DNA of 64,000 nt from Acheta domesticus (GCA_031308135.1 JAHLJT010009436.1:135662950-135726949), one strand, 5' to 3'; positions 27,078 to 39,640 are shown, counted from the stretch's first letter. The notes: generated from the sequence alone by a model not told the origin. Program-made: numbers and translations.

Positions 27078-27592
27078 GGAAAGTCGAGTTCGCTGAGGCG
27101 GAACGCAGCAGTGTCAAGTCGAAGAGGACCCCGTTTCGAATCCAGCGGGGATGTGAATGTTTGCTTCTGTACAGTAACTAGGCCGGGTCTTCTCCAAACC
27201 GCCGTGTATTATCTAAAGAAATAACCTTTCCTTCCAGTCCTTTCCTCCTTCCAGGTTAGAAGTTACGGCGATGTTAGGAGTCGATCGTCTGTCTGCGGAC
27301 AGGAGGAGTAAACACAAGTCAATGGATCCACGAACCACGACGTGCGCGCTACCTGTCCGCCACCTTTCTTCCCCGACTATAGAAAGTTCTAAGTATCGCT
27401 ACGGGCCCGCGAGTAGCAAGTGTATGTGTGTACTCAGTGCGACATGTGACAATTTCCCAGCAGTGCGAAGGAGAGGGAGGCTGATACATGAGCATCAGGG
27501 TGCCAACGGACAGTGTCAAATTCTAGGGGGCGAGGGACGTCGCTGAATTCATAATGGGATTGTGCGGACGTTAAAAACCCAATGATGATGAC
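27078..27592 (+). mobile_element. tRNA-derived SINE (family 3)
   Basis: The head GAGTTCGCTGAGGCGGAACG is followed by GACCCCGTTTCGAATCCAG (a box-B-like GTTTCGAATCC at about 27133). A GC-rich body without coding capacity follows. The 3' end reads GGGATTGTGCGGACGTTAAA and then a short ATG trinucleotide repeat (AATGATGATGAC, about 27580-27592). A microsatellite-like tail is usual for SINEs. The length of about 500 bases is within the insect SINE range. It does not match families 1 or 2. Confidence 0.6.
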
Positions 27593-28781
27593 AAATGTTA
27601 ATTTTTATTTTAATTTCACTGCTGTCGGTGAACCGCGATTCTAAGGTGAGAGCTATAGGAATTACGTGGAACGATGAAATTCATCGCTAACACTGCAATT
27701 AAACACACGAGTTTGAGCTTAGATCCTAGCGTAATATTCTTAAAAATTGCCATAGCTGAGGGAAAAGAATGAAAGAACGAAATATGAACTTCTGAGAAAC
27801 ATTTTCATATATTTTTAGATCAGCCAATTTTGGATTAATTTAATTTATAATTTGAACCGCATACGACAGTTTCTAACCATCATTTCTTCTTGCTAACGAA
27901 GTAATGAAGCTTTGAGTTATATGCATGATGAACATCTTCGCCCAAGTACACACAAGTTGTTATGGGGTAAAGCATCTGATGCGATTGAAGATATCAGTTG
28001 ATCTATTTATACAAGAAAGGTGAGAAAATATTTCATTTAGGTTTCAGGGAGCTGAGTAAAAGTTTTATTTTATAGCAAATTGCAAATTGCTAGATATTTA
28101 AATTGTAAAGACTCTCACTGTCCTAGATATCAGTGTCTCACGTGAAACGAGCTTCTCGGAGTATGTCGCTTGCAAGTCGACTTTCCGTGATCTCATGTTC
28201 AATCCCTGGTAGTGTTCTGGATTTTCGTTGTAAACATGACATCTTGGTAGCTATTGGACAGGTGAATGTAATGGAAAAGCAAATTTAATCTCTAATTGCC
28301 ATTAGAATCTCTGGCGGCACTAATGCCATTAAACAGAACATTGTAGGCGATAAATATCTTTGGTTGGGCATTGAAGAAATAATTGAGCGGCTCGGGAGAA
28401 CATAATGGTAAGCACCTTTTCTGCGAAATTTTTGATTTGCTCCTTTTTTCTCGTCCCTGTGGCAGCCCTATCTCACAGAATAATATTGTTTATTGCTTGG
28501 CGTTGTCGTCTGCCATAGGCTGAATTGTAAGGAAGGGCCTACAGTGTTAGTGAAGTAGTGCTGCCACGGAGGGGAAGAGAAAAGTAGTAAATTAAATTTC
28601 GCCGAAAATTTGCTTGCCATTATTTTCCCCGTGTAACTCAATTCTTGTTGGTTAGACCGTCGAACAACTACTACATTCTCAAATTCATTGAAAGTTATTC
28701 ATTATTTCTGTTTTCTTATATCTACTTAAATATTATCAAGAGCTACTCAGGCTAAGGAAGTATTCAAAACTAGAATCCATT
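27593..28781. other. noncoding DNA with a weak tRNA-like stretch
   Basis: Mostly AT-rich. At about 28155-28215 there is a degenerate tRNA-like sequence with TGTTCAATCCC (box-B-like), possibly a decayed SINE head; the match is too weak to call. No gene. Confidence 0.4.
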
Positions 28782-28783
28782 TA

Positions 28784-28826
<43 letters not shown>
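28782..28826. repeat. (AT)n microsatellite
   Basis: An uninterrupted AT dinucleotide run. Confidence 0.95.
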
Positions 28827-28828
<2 letters not shown>

Positions 28829-29310
28829 TGAACTGCACAGAAACGATAGTATATCGTGAAATATTAGAGGAAGGTTCAAATGTGATCGTAGAAAATGGAA
28901 AAGATGTAGGCAACTGTCCTTGGTCCCATCACCGCTGCGGTGGCTCCGTGGATTCATTGTTTACCCTCTTACGATTTATTTCATGATTGAACAGTCGCGC
29001 CTGGTAGAGCACATTTGCAATGAATAAATAATTAACACATTGAGCTTTTATTCGTTCTAACATTAATGCTGCAATATTCCTCTTATGCCAGTCTATTACA
29101 CATTTGAAAATCGTCCATGGCCAAGGTTAAAAATAGGGAGCGGATTTCTATGATTTTGCATATTTTTGTCTGTTGCTTCAGTACATAGCTAAGTGAAATT
29201 TCTTGACATATGGTTAGAATATGATACTACATAAAGTAATATGTTAGTACATATTTGTGCATATTTAGCCGATTTTTCCTGTTAGTGTATATTCGTGTAA
29301 TTATAATCGC
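28827..29310. other. AT-rich noncoding DNA
   Basis: A GCGGTGGCTCCGTGG stretch near 28937 resembles a tRNA box A, but no box B follows. No gene recognised. Confidence 0.4.
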
Positions 29311-29474
29311 GAATGATCTTGGCTGTCCGGGTGACGCCGCGTCGAAGGCTGTGTTGCCGACGTTTCGACCATCTTATCGTGGTCTTCCTCAGGGCTGGAA
29401 GACCACGATAAGATGGTCAAAACGTCGGCAACACAGCCTTCGACGCAGCGTCACCCGGACAGCCAAGATCATTC
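29311..29474. repeat. near-perfect foldback hairpin element, copy 2
   Basis: The left arm (29311-29388) and right arm (29397-29474) are 78 bases each, separated by an 8-base loop (TCAGGGCT). I count two mismatches, so 76 of 78 positions pair. The outer ends read GAATGATCTTGGCTGTCCGG and its complement. The same outer text borders the older foldback at 2939-3094. A transcript would fold into a very stable hairpin. The 85-codon open frame across it is not a gene. Confidence 0.95.
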
Positions 29475-31719
29475 ACATGACTCCGGTCGCAGAAGCCTAC
29501 GACTTCATTTAAATGGCGTATTTTGCATATTTCGTTAAAATAGAGACTTATCTAAAAAACGTTTCATCTTTTCATAGAATCTATTTATTTTTGAGAGTAC
29601 ATTGATTCTAAAGAGCTTGCCACAGTTTGCGTTTTTTTGTTGGTTTTCTATAGATGATAAAATATAGTACTTGTGCAAAAGCAGGATATTTCTTGATATA
29701 TTTTTTAAACCAATTAGAAGAAATACAACAAGATACACAAAGGTGAATTCACTAAGGTGAATATTTACTTCGATTATTTCTCTCGCGAAGTCGGGTAGAT
29801 TTCATTATTTTAGCACTAAAAATACATCTTTTCATCCCAAGCCTGCTTCTCCTGAATTTTATCACGAAAGGTTTATAGACGAAATGAAATATTGTTAATT
29901 TAATTGCATATTAAAATGTATATTTCAGAATTTGTAGGTCGTAAATGCTTCAAGCTTAATTTATGATTAAAGTCATAAATATACTTTTTCGTAAAAGCAT
30001 ATTTCAAGGTTTTTCAGGGCATAAAAACCCTCTCCCTAGCTATAAAATATGTTCTCATGTTCTCTTTTTTTCTGGAGCAAAATTGTTTATGACCTATTGT
30101 TACAATAATTTAGTGTGTTCAAGTAAATCGCCGAGAAAATGTTTGGAAAATGATACCCAATGCTTCTCACTTCACCTTCCTCTCTTCTCCTTCAGATATT
30201 AGTCTGTTGCATTGTATTTTTAATTTTGATCCAACACCGTTGACTTGGTCTTCCAACCATTGGCTTCTTCCCATTGGCTAATAGTAAGGTTTCGGAGGGA
30301 GTAATGTCTCTATCCATTCAATAATGTTATTTTCCCTTACAACAACGCTCACAATATTGTTGTTTTTGATGTACTCCTCATACACCAATTTTTCTTATTT
30401 ATATTACCGGGATCTCTCTTGACACATGTTATATCCCATTGAGCCTCGCGTAGTCCTCCCCCACCATAAGCCAAACGAGCGGACGTCTCGTGAAGAGGGA
30501 AACCACAGTCGCGTGGGGCCGAGGCTGTATGCCCCTCCCATCCTCGCGACCTCGCTGGCTCTCCGAGGTCCAGCCGCTGATGCCGACCCACGTTGGTCCC
30601 AAAAGGCCAAAAGGTGCTCTGAGAGGAAAAAAAAAACACCCAACGAGCTAAATTCAACGGAAATATTAAAATCCTTTTTTCACATTGGTGGTTTTTGTTT
30701 GGTATTAATTTATGGTAACATTTCTGGCCCTGTTTTTATTTGACAGTCACGATCATTTAATTAATAAGTGATCCAGTTCTTCAAGAACACATTATTTTAC
30801 ACAGAAGAATGGTTGACGGACAATTTGTAACATCAGTTGGAAATAGATTCTTACTGAAGAATGATCGGTGGGAAATAGTTGGAATAGGACCAGTTGGACC
30901 AGTTGGAATAGTTAGAACCAGTTGGAAGTATATTCTTCTATTTATTAAAATGTAGGCAATATGCTTCGATGACGGTTTGTCCCCGACATCAGGTATTGTG
31001 TGCGTAGGTAGTTACACCTTCTTTTGAAAGAACCTAAACACAGGATTTTTCCAATCTAAATGTTTAATTGCATAATGACATGTACTACTAGTAAATAAAT
31101 AAAACTTACATGGAGAATGACATTTCGACTTCAATGGTTCCATTAGTAAATACAATTGATTTTATGTTGAATCATTTACAGAATTTCGAGTTAACTTAGA
31201 AGTCTCATTCCCATATTGGCATGTAAAAAATAGGGAAATCAGTGATTCACCATTTTTACGTAAATAAAATGTTTTATTATGTGAGGCTTCGAAGACCTCT
31301 TTCAAAATTCCCCTGCCCTCCACCTGTGCGCAATCTTACGTCTCTATAAGTGCGTTAACCATCAGAGTGATTTTTCTGCTTTCCACCAAGAAGGGAAGGG
31401 GTTCCTTGCCTCTACAATATAGGTGTGCGCTCGGGGTGATAGCGGGGGGAGGCATGCCCCTCCTGATCGTTTCGAAAAGGACCCCGTACCGAACCTAATA
31501 CATTTCTTTTTCGTACATATGACCAATTTATGATTCTCTCTTTTTAAGCTGGTATTCGTAGGAACTGGTACACGACACTTCGGAAAGGTCTCCAAACTAT
31601 CTGGCAACCCTGTAAATGGCTCAACACAAAATCAATTTTATTTGTTAATTGTATCATTAATTTTAAAATGTCATTATCCTTGTAGCATACATTATTTATT
31701 TACTGGAAAGAATATGTGA
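29475..31719. other. noncoding DNA with one GC-rich patch
   Basis: AT-rich except for about 30430-30615, a GC-rich patch with overlapping open frames on both strands and no recognisable product; it could be a repeat body or an old exon. 30880-30925 has GGACCAGTTGGA-type short repeats. Confidence 0.45.
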
Positions 31720-32150
31720 TATAGATATAGATGGTGATATAAGCTTTATTCTACAATTCGGCAGATATTGCCCGGTGACAGAATACAGAAACATAAAAGT
31801 ACGTATACAATTACAAAACACAATTACAAATAAAACAAAATACAAAAAATCAATATAAAGAACAAAATATCTTCGTCATTACCTAGAACATGCAAATGCA
31901 TTTACATACATATACAACAAATGAAACTACATATATACTAACATTTAAGTAAATAAACTTACTTACATATTACACCAACATTCATACATACAAACATACA
32001 CGCTTACATACATGTCATACAAAGACATAGGAACCCTTATGAAACACAAAAACGTTTAATGGAAAAGGGGATCCCGAAAGGGCCCAGCAATGTAGCTGGC
32101 CCTCTCTTGTTTTAGGCTGCGCACACTTATACTCATCAACGGCCAAACTT
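31720..32150 (-). mobile_element. 3' tail of a non-LTR retrotransposon
   Basis: Read on the minus strand, a GT- and T-rich stretch leads to TCTGTCACCGGGCAATATCT, then AATTGTAGAATAAAGCTTAT (with AATAAA) and an (ATCTAT)n-like tail at about 31720-31735. A repeat-tailed end just after a polyadenylation-like signal is the pattern of a LINE 3' untranslated region. No coding part is attached, so the copy is 5'-truncated. The clade is unknown. Confidence 0.5.
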
Positions 32151-33404
32151 AAATGTCAAAAACTTAAAGCGTCCAACTTAGAATCAAGTTTCATCTGGTG
32201 TTGCAATTTCCCACCAACCATTCTTCAGAGTAAGAAAATGTGTTCGTGAAGAACTGAATAAATGTTACATGTTTCTGACTGTTAAATAAAAACAGAAAAT
32301 CAGATGTGTTACCCTTTACCTCGAAACGCGTAACAAGGAGAAGTGAAGAACACTTCTCAGTATGAAGCGTTATGTTCGAGAGGTAAGCTATGATTTTCAA
32401 CTGTAGTAATTTGCATTACGAATTCAAACATTTAAAAAATGGTGTAACCGCATAAAGAAACGCAGAAAAATGAAATGGCCTTTCTACATAAAATACGTAT
32501 GTGGCTGATGGTAACACAATTAGGTAAGTTGATATATGCCAAAATGTATTTCTATGAATTGTATGGATATATTTTTACTGTAATCCACAACGAATATTTT
32601 ATACTTTGGCTGCAAACAGAATCTTTCAAAACGGTAATTAGAAAACTTACTTATTCTTACTACATAGAAACTCTTACTTGGTCTTGCTAGATATTTTCTT
32701 CTCTTCTATTACAATGTTGTATAGAAAATTCAGGGGGGGCGGAGTCCAGTGCATACTTGCATGACATTTAGGCGCCAATAGCTGCGAAGTAGGAAGTTGA
32801 ACATAAAAGTAATCTGTAAGAAAGTAATAGAAAACGGAAGGCGTTCATATCGTTTTGTTTTGATTCGCAGTAGGTGCAACCAAGAGAACTAACGGGCCTT
32901 CAGTCCCTCTCCTCCTCCCCTCAGCCGATGAAACATATTGACAAATATGTTTTTTATTAATTACCTATAGTAATGAAAGTAATTCAGTATCTCAATTGAA
33001 TTTGTTATAAATGTCTATAAATCGCAAAAATAAAGTTTAAATTCTTCATAAATGAAGTTTTGTTGATAAGAAAACATCTCATCGGCTAGGCACTACACCT
33101 ATAAGCCTTCCTCTCCTCAAAGAAAAATCATGTTTGTGCCACTGCAAGTACATACATCACACTACAAATATAGATTACCATAAGATGGGACCACTTTGAC
33201 AGCTACTGCTTGACCATTGCTGTCAAAATAACGTCCTTGCACTCATTTTGTCAGTTTGTTCGTTTACAGTTATCTCATTTGCAAATGGATTCATCGCTAT
33301 CTCTTGCAATGTCGTCGTCCTGCATGACGTTCGTTTGTTTCCCAACCTGCTTCTGAGAGTAACTCTTGTGTATTATCTTGTTGCAAAGCTCGTTTGGAAT
33401 TCGC
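32151..33404. other. AT-rich noncoding DNA
   Basis: No gene recognised. Confidence 0.5.
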
Positions 33405-33690
33405 AGAACGGGCGCTTGGCGCGCAGTCGGCGCCGTTTCGGCCCATCGTGCGCGGCCGCCGCCGCGTCGGCGCGAGGCGCGCTCCGGTGATTCAGGGCCC
33501 TAACTGGCCCTTGTCAATTTATGATTAAGTGGCGGGTTATGTTGTTGCGGCAGCGTCCGCGTCGACGCGGCGCGGCCCGGGCCCCACTTGACACTGGCCG
33601 CGGCCGGCCACTTCCGGTCCGGCATCCTGAGTGCTGACGCCACCGCGGCCGTGGTAAACCCCGATCGACGCTCTGCAAGTGCTTGGTTCC
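33405..33690. promoter_or_regulatory. CpG island
   Basis: A strongly CpG-rich block bounded by AT-rich DNA, with GGCGCGCAGTCGGCGCC and GGCCGCGGCCGGCC. In its middle (about 33515-33535), ATTTATGATTAAGTGG combines an AT-rich homeodomain-like site with an NK2-type TTAAGTGG. It could be a promoter or enhancer. No exon or splice donor was found. Confidence 0.35.
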
Positions 33691-33910
33691 CACGCGCTTT
33701 TCGTGGGAATTGGCGAAAATCTTCCAGATTTCTGAAAAATCTTAAGAATATTATTACATTTGGCACTGTGACCAGAAGTGTTGTCAGCGACAGAACCAAT
33801 TCAATATCTACGATTTCCAGTATTATGTATTAGTTCCTCTCGTTTGCGGATGTAATCTGTTGTCTTCCTTTTAGTGAAACCTACCGTTTTAGATTCTCGC
33901 CAACTCCTAA

Positions 33911-34722
33911 AGCAGTATAGAGAAATTATTCTTAAGCTGCGGGAAAAAACGGCGAATTTTCGACGGGAAAACGCCAATTGTCGGGTCTGGCACCGAAAAC
34001 ATGGACAAATCTTGTTCCTATCTGTAATAAATTACTTCCTCCAACACGTGTAAAATTAGATTGACGCCAGAACGTCTGTGAACAACGCTGGCGGTTGAAC
34101 CGCCACCAGGATTTTCATCAAAACTGATATTCCTCCATCGATCTGACTGATCTTGCGGCCCCTTGAATTTGAAACGGATGTTTTGATTTTTGGGGGTACT
34201 TTATAAGGAGCCTCAACATTTTCAAAATTTTCTCAAAACCGGCTCCAAATTTTTTTGTTTAATATATTTCCTCTAATAGAGAAAAAGACGCATAAGGAAT
34301 GGCGCAGGTCGCATTTTGCACTTCCTAAATTTTCGAAAATTGCAAAAGTTAAAAACGTGTTCGACGTCTTCCTAAAATACAATAATGGCATAGAAAAGTT
34401 TTCCTAAATGAACTGTGTTCATCAAAAACGTGTCTTTAAATAACGCGGTGTGTAATTTTTAGAAAATATTAGTAGTTTTTGCGTAATTTTTCTTGAAATA
34501 TGCAATTATAAAACAATTTTAAACAGTTATTTTCTCAAAAACAACTCTACAGTTTTTCTTTAATTTTTTTCCATGTATGTAGCAAAGAACGGTTAAGAAA
34601 GTGGTGCTGCTCCAATTTCGATGACGAACTCTCTGTATTTTCGAAAATTGCAAAAAAATGGAAATTGTAAATTCGAATTTACGGCGTAGTTTATAATTAC
34701 AGTGGTATTTAAATAAAAACAT
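33911..34722 (+). mobile_element. repeat family R1, copy D (5' part only)
   Basis: It follows copies A and B in order: AGTATAGAGAAATTATTC, a GCTGCGGGAAAAAACGGCG block, CCAACACGTGTAAAATTAGA, GTCTGTGAACAACGCTGGCG (about 34074), GGGGGTACTTTATAAGGAGC (about 34192) and TCTCAAAACCGGCTCCAAAT (about 34230). It lacks the 5' subterminal repeat and the conserved 3' end, and the CCGT tract is not expanded. Confidence 0.75.
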
Positions 34723-37129
34723 TGAGAAAATAAGGCCCGAATAATTCAACATTAATTACGAGATCTTTAGACGTACTCGTAATCTAGAAACTTTTCTTCA
34801 CAATAATTGTATTAGATCGAGATTTTACAGTGTGCACGAAGTGTCAACGAACTCTCACTAACTGCGTTCCCGTATCCTCCTTTGTTCTTCTCTTTGTAAT
34901 TTTTGTTTACTTTTAACAAGCATTAGAACATTCTGTAGACATCAAAATTTACTACAAACCAATCTGGATATTTGACTGATAAAAAATACATCTAACTTCT
35001 CGATATTTTACCAGACTCCGGATAAATGTTTTCTTCTCTAGAAGCTGCTTCCTGTCCTTAGCGACAGACAAAATTCCCTTATTTTATTCATTCTTAAAAT
35101 TTTCTTAGAAATTACTACAGAACCTATTTATCTGCCAACTCAAAATATGCGTTGCGGCTTGTTTTCCACCCAATGAATCGGTTTGCTGGATTTACTGCAA
35201 ATTGCACATTTTATTCTCAGATATTTTCTGTTAAAACAGTCTCCGGTGTGTTATTTATTCTTAATTCTTAATATGCTATGTTTTATGTTTACAAATAAAC
35301 ATACTTCCGTTTGTGTTTGTAATGTTTTGAATGAATGGAGAAAGGAATATGGAGCTCGGCATCTTAGGCAATTGCACTAGTGTCCAGCTCTGGCGTTGGT
35401 TCCGACCGTAATCTGTCCATTTCGCATGGTGGACTTGCAGGGTGCTGGCGGAGATGTTTGTCAAACGCGCTGTTTGTTGTTCCTCAGGCAGAACCAGGGG
35501 GTGATAATTGTGAGGCGGATTAGAGCTACTCTCGGGGGACAGCAGTCAAGGCGCCTCGATGTTGCGCGCTGGAACGTCCGAAACGTTTTCGATTCTTGCG
35601 CTCTTCTTGGAACATCCTCCTTCTAAGAGGACAGGAATGGTGAAAGGAAAGTTAGAACTTATAAGCAAATTACATTTGCCATTTTATTTTTTCAGTATAC
35701 TTCCTGAGAGGTTTGAAGGACTTTTGTATCCTTTCGGTGTGTTAATTCTTGTTGAAAGTGGACGGGAAATTAGATGTTAACACTTTCATTGCTTTCTAAC
35801 GAATCAGGTGTGGTGTTTAACTATTAAAACATAGAAAACAGTTTTAATATACTAGCAGTGAAAATTGCATAATTAGCTTCATTCTTCAGCAATGAAATTT
35901 ATCTTTGAAAGGAAGAATTCTGATAAGCTTTTATTGCTCAATATCTTAACTTTTAAGAAATTAACAATCACGAAACGATTAAACAAAATGAGTAATAACA
36001 ATTACAATTATAATTATTATTACTGTTATAATTACAATTATTATTTATAACTATTGTCGAAATTATAACTACATGTAGTAAGTGTTTCATGTTTGTATTT
36101 TCATTTACAAATAATGAATTAAACGCGGTTTTATAAGATGTAAATATTATACAAAGTTGATATATTTCTCATTCGTTTTTTGCTGAGATTGAGAAACTAG
36201 TAAAACTCAGTGAGAAATCTTATAAAACATACAATAAAACCTCTCTCCCCGAAATGCTACATTTATCCTCGCAGATCGTCATTCATTAATCTTCGTCAAG
36301 CTAAGACGAGGTCGTTAACTTTTCCTAGAGACTTTTCTGGTACAGCATTGTCCTGTCCTGTTTGGTTCGAGAAGTATAATTAGTAATTCCGGAACATCGG
36401 TATAATAAAATATTGCATTGGCATTATGGCGAAATGTGTTGTCAACGCTAGACCTTCATCCACTAATTAATTGGCGGTTAATCTTGCAATGAAAAGGATA
36501 TATTTTCGCACCTCCATGTACTTTTTTTGTATTTAAATTTACAACAAGAGTAAAAGGTAAAAAACAAATCTTACGTTCATTACATTCGACAATTCAACTA
36601 GCCACATATTCCCCTGTGGTAAATTACTTGTATGTAGATAAATCTGTACAATACGAATGAAAACGTTTAATGTTTTTTCTCATTACTCGCTAGTTACATC
36701 ATAAACGGACAAGCCAAATGACTACATTCCAAGACCCCCATTCCAGCAATTGAGCTTAGTAGAAACGGATGATGATTTTACTGAGGATGTTGTAAATCCT
36801 CCTCTAAACGACATTTCACTCCTTGTGTGAGGAACACTTTTATTTCCACTTGTAGAGAGTACCAGAATGAACATTACAAATCCTAAAAAACCAAAATCTT
36901 TTTCAGCCGGGTCAAAATGAAGTTTTTTCGCGCTTTCAGACAATTATGGAAGCCAATTTTCTCTTGCAAATTGCCTTGAAAGGACCTCATCCTCTAATTT
37001 CAAGTGATCCCCTTTATCCTTATCCATCTTGTTTATTGCCTCTCCAACAAACGACAGCCCGTTTCCTCCGCTTCGGGGGCGAAGACCTCGCGTTGCGTGG
37101 GCGATGGCTTGGGCTAGTGGCGGGGGCGG
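34723..37129. other. AT-rich noncoding DNA
   Basis: No supported gene. 35340-35620 is less AT-rich with short frames and no motif. 35990-36060 is an AT-only stretch with internal TAATTATA symmetry. Confidence 0.5.
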
Positions 37130-37625
37130 GATTGAGTCATCGGGCGCAGTTGCACACTCTGGGAGACAGTGTAGCGAGGACAAGAGGTGGAAGATGGTGG
37201 AACGACGATGAAGATGGTGGAAAGGGGGAGAGGCAATGTGGTGCTGGGATAAATGCAGTGAGGAGCATGGTACAGTAACAAAGATATGAAGCGGAGATGC
37301 AATGCTGAGAAATACAAAGATAAAGGATAGGAAACATGTCTTGAAGCAGGGTGCAACATGGAAAATGGTATAGCGAAGAGAAATAAAGATGCAGTGAAAT
37401 GAGAGAGGTGAGGAGCGGAGTCAGTTTGGAGGTAGGGTAAGGAGGTAGTAAAGGAATGAGAGACAGCGCGTTGATAAGGGACTTAGATGCAGGGTAAGGA
37501 CGTGAAACTGAGAATGGATGCGTGATGAAGAGAGTGGTATAGTGAACTGAACTGACGGGTGCTGGGGAAATGGTATTGGATTAAGGTAGAGAGTGGAATA
37601 AGTGACATTGTTTATGGGATCAGGC
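37130..37625. other. purine-rich (A+G) tract
   Basis: On the plus strand A and G dominate for almost 500 bases (GGAAGATGG, GGAGAGG and GAGAGGTGAGG units), giving strong strand asymmetry. Minus-strand frames rich in Ser/Pro/Leu over it follow from this bias. No regular repeat unit. Confidence 0.55.
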
Positions 37626-37639
37626 AGACATTCTTGACA

Positions 37640-38152
37640 CACGAACCATCTGAGTTGACTCAATGCCATCTGTTTCTGCTGCAAACCTTTCTAAGCAGGA
37701 GATCCTAGGTTCGAGTTCTGATGGTGGCGGATTTTCGTAGCGACATTACTGATTGGAATTCAACTACTGTCTATAAAAGAATTATACCGGCGTCGGTCTT
37801 ATCGGTAATTATCCGTGGTTTCTTCTTTCAAAGCCAGGCGAATGCTGTACTAGTAACACCTAACAAACGGACTACAGACCGCGCATCTTCCCTTTCTCAT
37901 CCTTGTCCCGTTCTCCCCCCATACGCACCAGACTCACACATACATTCACTACACTATCACATGTCAGGTGCATAGAGCTTATCGTCTGGGATGGTGTCCG
38001 GTTGTGGGATATTCCTGGAGAAGGGAACATCGCAACCTGTAGGCCAACACCGGATCTCAAATCCCAGCTAAAGAACATCGCTGCACCAGGGCGAAACAAT
38101 GACTACACTTACGGGAATAATGACACTAGTAGTTGACATGCCCAGAAACCCA
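37640..38152 (+). mobile_element. SINE family 1, copy b
   Basis: Forward copy. Box-B-like AGGTTCGAGTTCTG lies at about 37708, then TGGCGGATTTTCG, TCTTATCGGTAATTATCCGT (about 37797), AGGCGAATG (about 37837), CTAACAAACGGACTACAGACC (about 37861), CTTGTCCCGTTCTCCCC and GGATATTCCTGGAGAAGGGA (about 38007). It ends TAGTTGACATGCCC, matching the GTTGACGCGCCC end of the other copies. Confidence 0.75.
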
Positions 38153-38209
38153 AAATACTCAACACCTGAGAGTTACTGACTTCGACTATGAGAGGATGGT
38201 CTGGTTATT

Positions 38210-38369
38210 GACGGTGGAGAAGGGGAAGAAGACAGGCGGTGCTCGGGCCGCCGTGGCCCCGGAGACCGGGGGGGGGGGCGATGGAGGCGGCGCGGTGGGT
38301 GCGGGAGGTCGCAGCCGGAACGCATCCACGGCTTCTGCGCGCTCTCGCGAAAGCCGCTTCAATTGTTTA
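38210..38369. promoter_or_regulatory. GC-rich block with poly-G run, possible 5' UTR or promoter
   Basis: GC-rich sequence with a poly-G run at about 38269-38279 stands out from AT-rich surroundings. It lies immediately upstream of the ATG at 38370, so it would be the leader if that exon is real. Confidence 0.3.
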
Positions 38370-38421
38370 ATGGAGGTTTACGAGCGACCGGATTGTTGGC
38401 CTCAAGCGATGACGGACAAAG
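38370..38421 (+). CDS. candidate short coding exon ending at a splice donor, unrecognised
   Basis: A GC-rich block (about 38210-38420), directly downstream of SINE copy b, carries a plus-strand frame. Its last part starts with ATG at 38370 and encodes MEVYERPDCWPQAMTDK before a donor-like AAAG|GTACGG (intron from 38422, phase 1). The residues are less biased than the Gly/Ala/Arg-rich part before the ATG. That fits a first coding exon behind a GC-rich 5' UTR. The frame stays open upstream to about 38133, so the start is not certain, and the context of the ATG is weak. I do not recognise the protein. No partner exon was found. Confidence 0.35.
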
Positions 38422-39165
38422 GTACGGGCTCTTTGTATGGGGTCAGTTGATTTCTCGACAACGAAGTAGCCGTCGCAGGAAACCATTCACCGACAGTGTG
38501 AGTCATCTTGCGCAAAACGCACTCCCAATTGTAAAATAGCCAGATTGTTAGAAAGTAATTTGTAACTGCGATACTCCTTTGTTACTAAGGGAAGTGCTAT
38601 AGTACTAGTAAGAGTGTTCAAATCATTTATATTTCAGTCCAGATATATGATGTTTGGCTGAGTGGAGCTCAATTAAGATGACATCAAATTGGCTTTTCGT
38701 GGGCTACAAACAAGTTTACTCACATTAAATAAATAAATGTAAGACTCTTGCTTGGAATAACGTTTTATTATTACAGCATTATATAAATTTTCAAATTACA
38801 CCTGTTCACGTTTTTTACAATTACTTTAAATTTAATATAATTATGAACTGTAATACAGAATATTGTTACAATATCCTCTTACACATTCTTATTTGTAAAT
38901 AATTAAATCCTGCTTACATGTTTAACGATCTTACTTGATAATAAAACGAATACATGAAATAATTTCCTTTCAGTTTCCAACGTGTTATGCTTTGAAATAT
39001 TTTTGTGATAAATGACAAGCTATTCCATCATTCTAGAGTTTTCGTGGTATAAATGTTTTATGGAAGTGCAACACACGCGTTGCTCTAACAGAAATACTAA
39101 TAGTTTTTGTGCGCTACCTCTCTGGTTTCTTTACTGCAAATATGCATCATCATTGATTGTTTCGT
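38422..39165. other. AT-rich noncoding DNA
   Basis: Nothing recognised. Confidence 0.5.
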
Positions 39166-39640
39166 GGCCCCGGGCGCGTCAACTGCTATGGTAATTTGTG
39201 TCGTGAGTACAGTACACGATTTATCACAGAAGGTGGCGGTTTTCTTCTCCCGCTGGATGGCGAGAGCCGGCACCAGTCCAGCCAGGCAAGCTCAAAGTTC
39301 CCGACTGGTCTACCGACGTGTGTGGTAGAGTCGTGCATGTAAATATACGTGTACGAAATAAGGAGTGAGGTTAGGACAAGGAAGAGGCAGGAAAGATCGC
39401 GCGCGTTCTGTGGCCCGTTTGTTAGGGTATTTGACATTCGCCTGGAAGTGATCGGAGAAACCACGGAAACTATCGATTAGAACAGCCGACCGCGAAGATT
39501 CTCCCCCAGACAGTGAATGAATTCGACCTAGCGATGTAGCTAATATCAAAAATCTTGCCACCGCCGGAGCTCGAACCCTAGGACCTTCCGGTGAGACGGA
39601 CTGCAGTGACATCAGTTCATGCCCTGAATCGCCTTAGACG
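39166..39640 (-). mobile_element. SINE family 1, copy c
   Basis: Reverse copy running from the conserved 3' end (CCCCGGGCGCGTCAACTGCT, about 39168) to the tRNA-like head. Box B reads GGGTTCGAGCTC on the minus strand (about 39575) and the head reads GGCGATTCAGGGCATGAACT (about 39635-39615). It is one of the more complete copies, with no CA/GT expansion. Confidence 0.8.

Noticed and set aside
28155..28215. Possible tRNA gene
   Set aside because: Only a box-B-like piece is convincing; no cloverleaf can be drawn by eye.
37114..37684. Minus-strand frames rich in Ser, Pro and Leu
   Set aside because: They follow from the purine-rich plus strand and show no domain.
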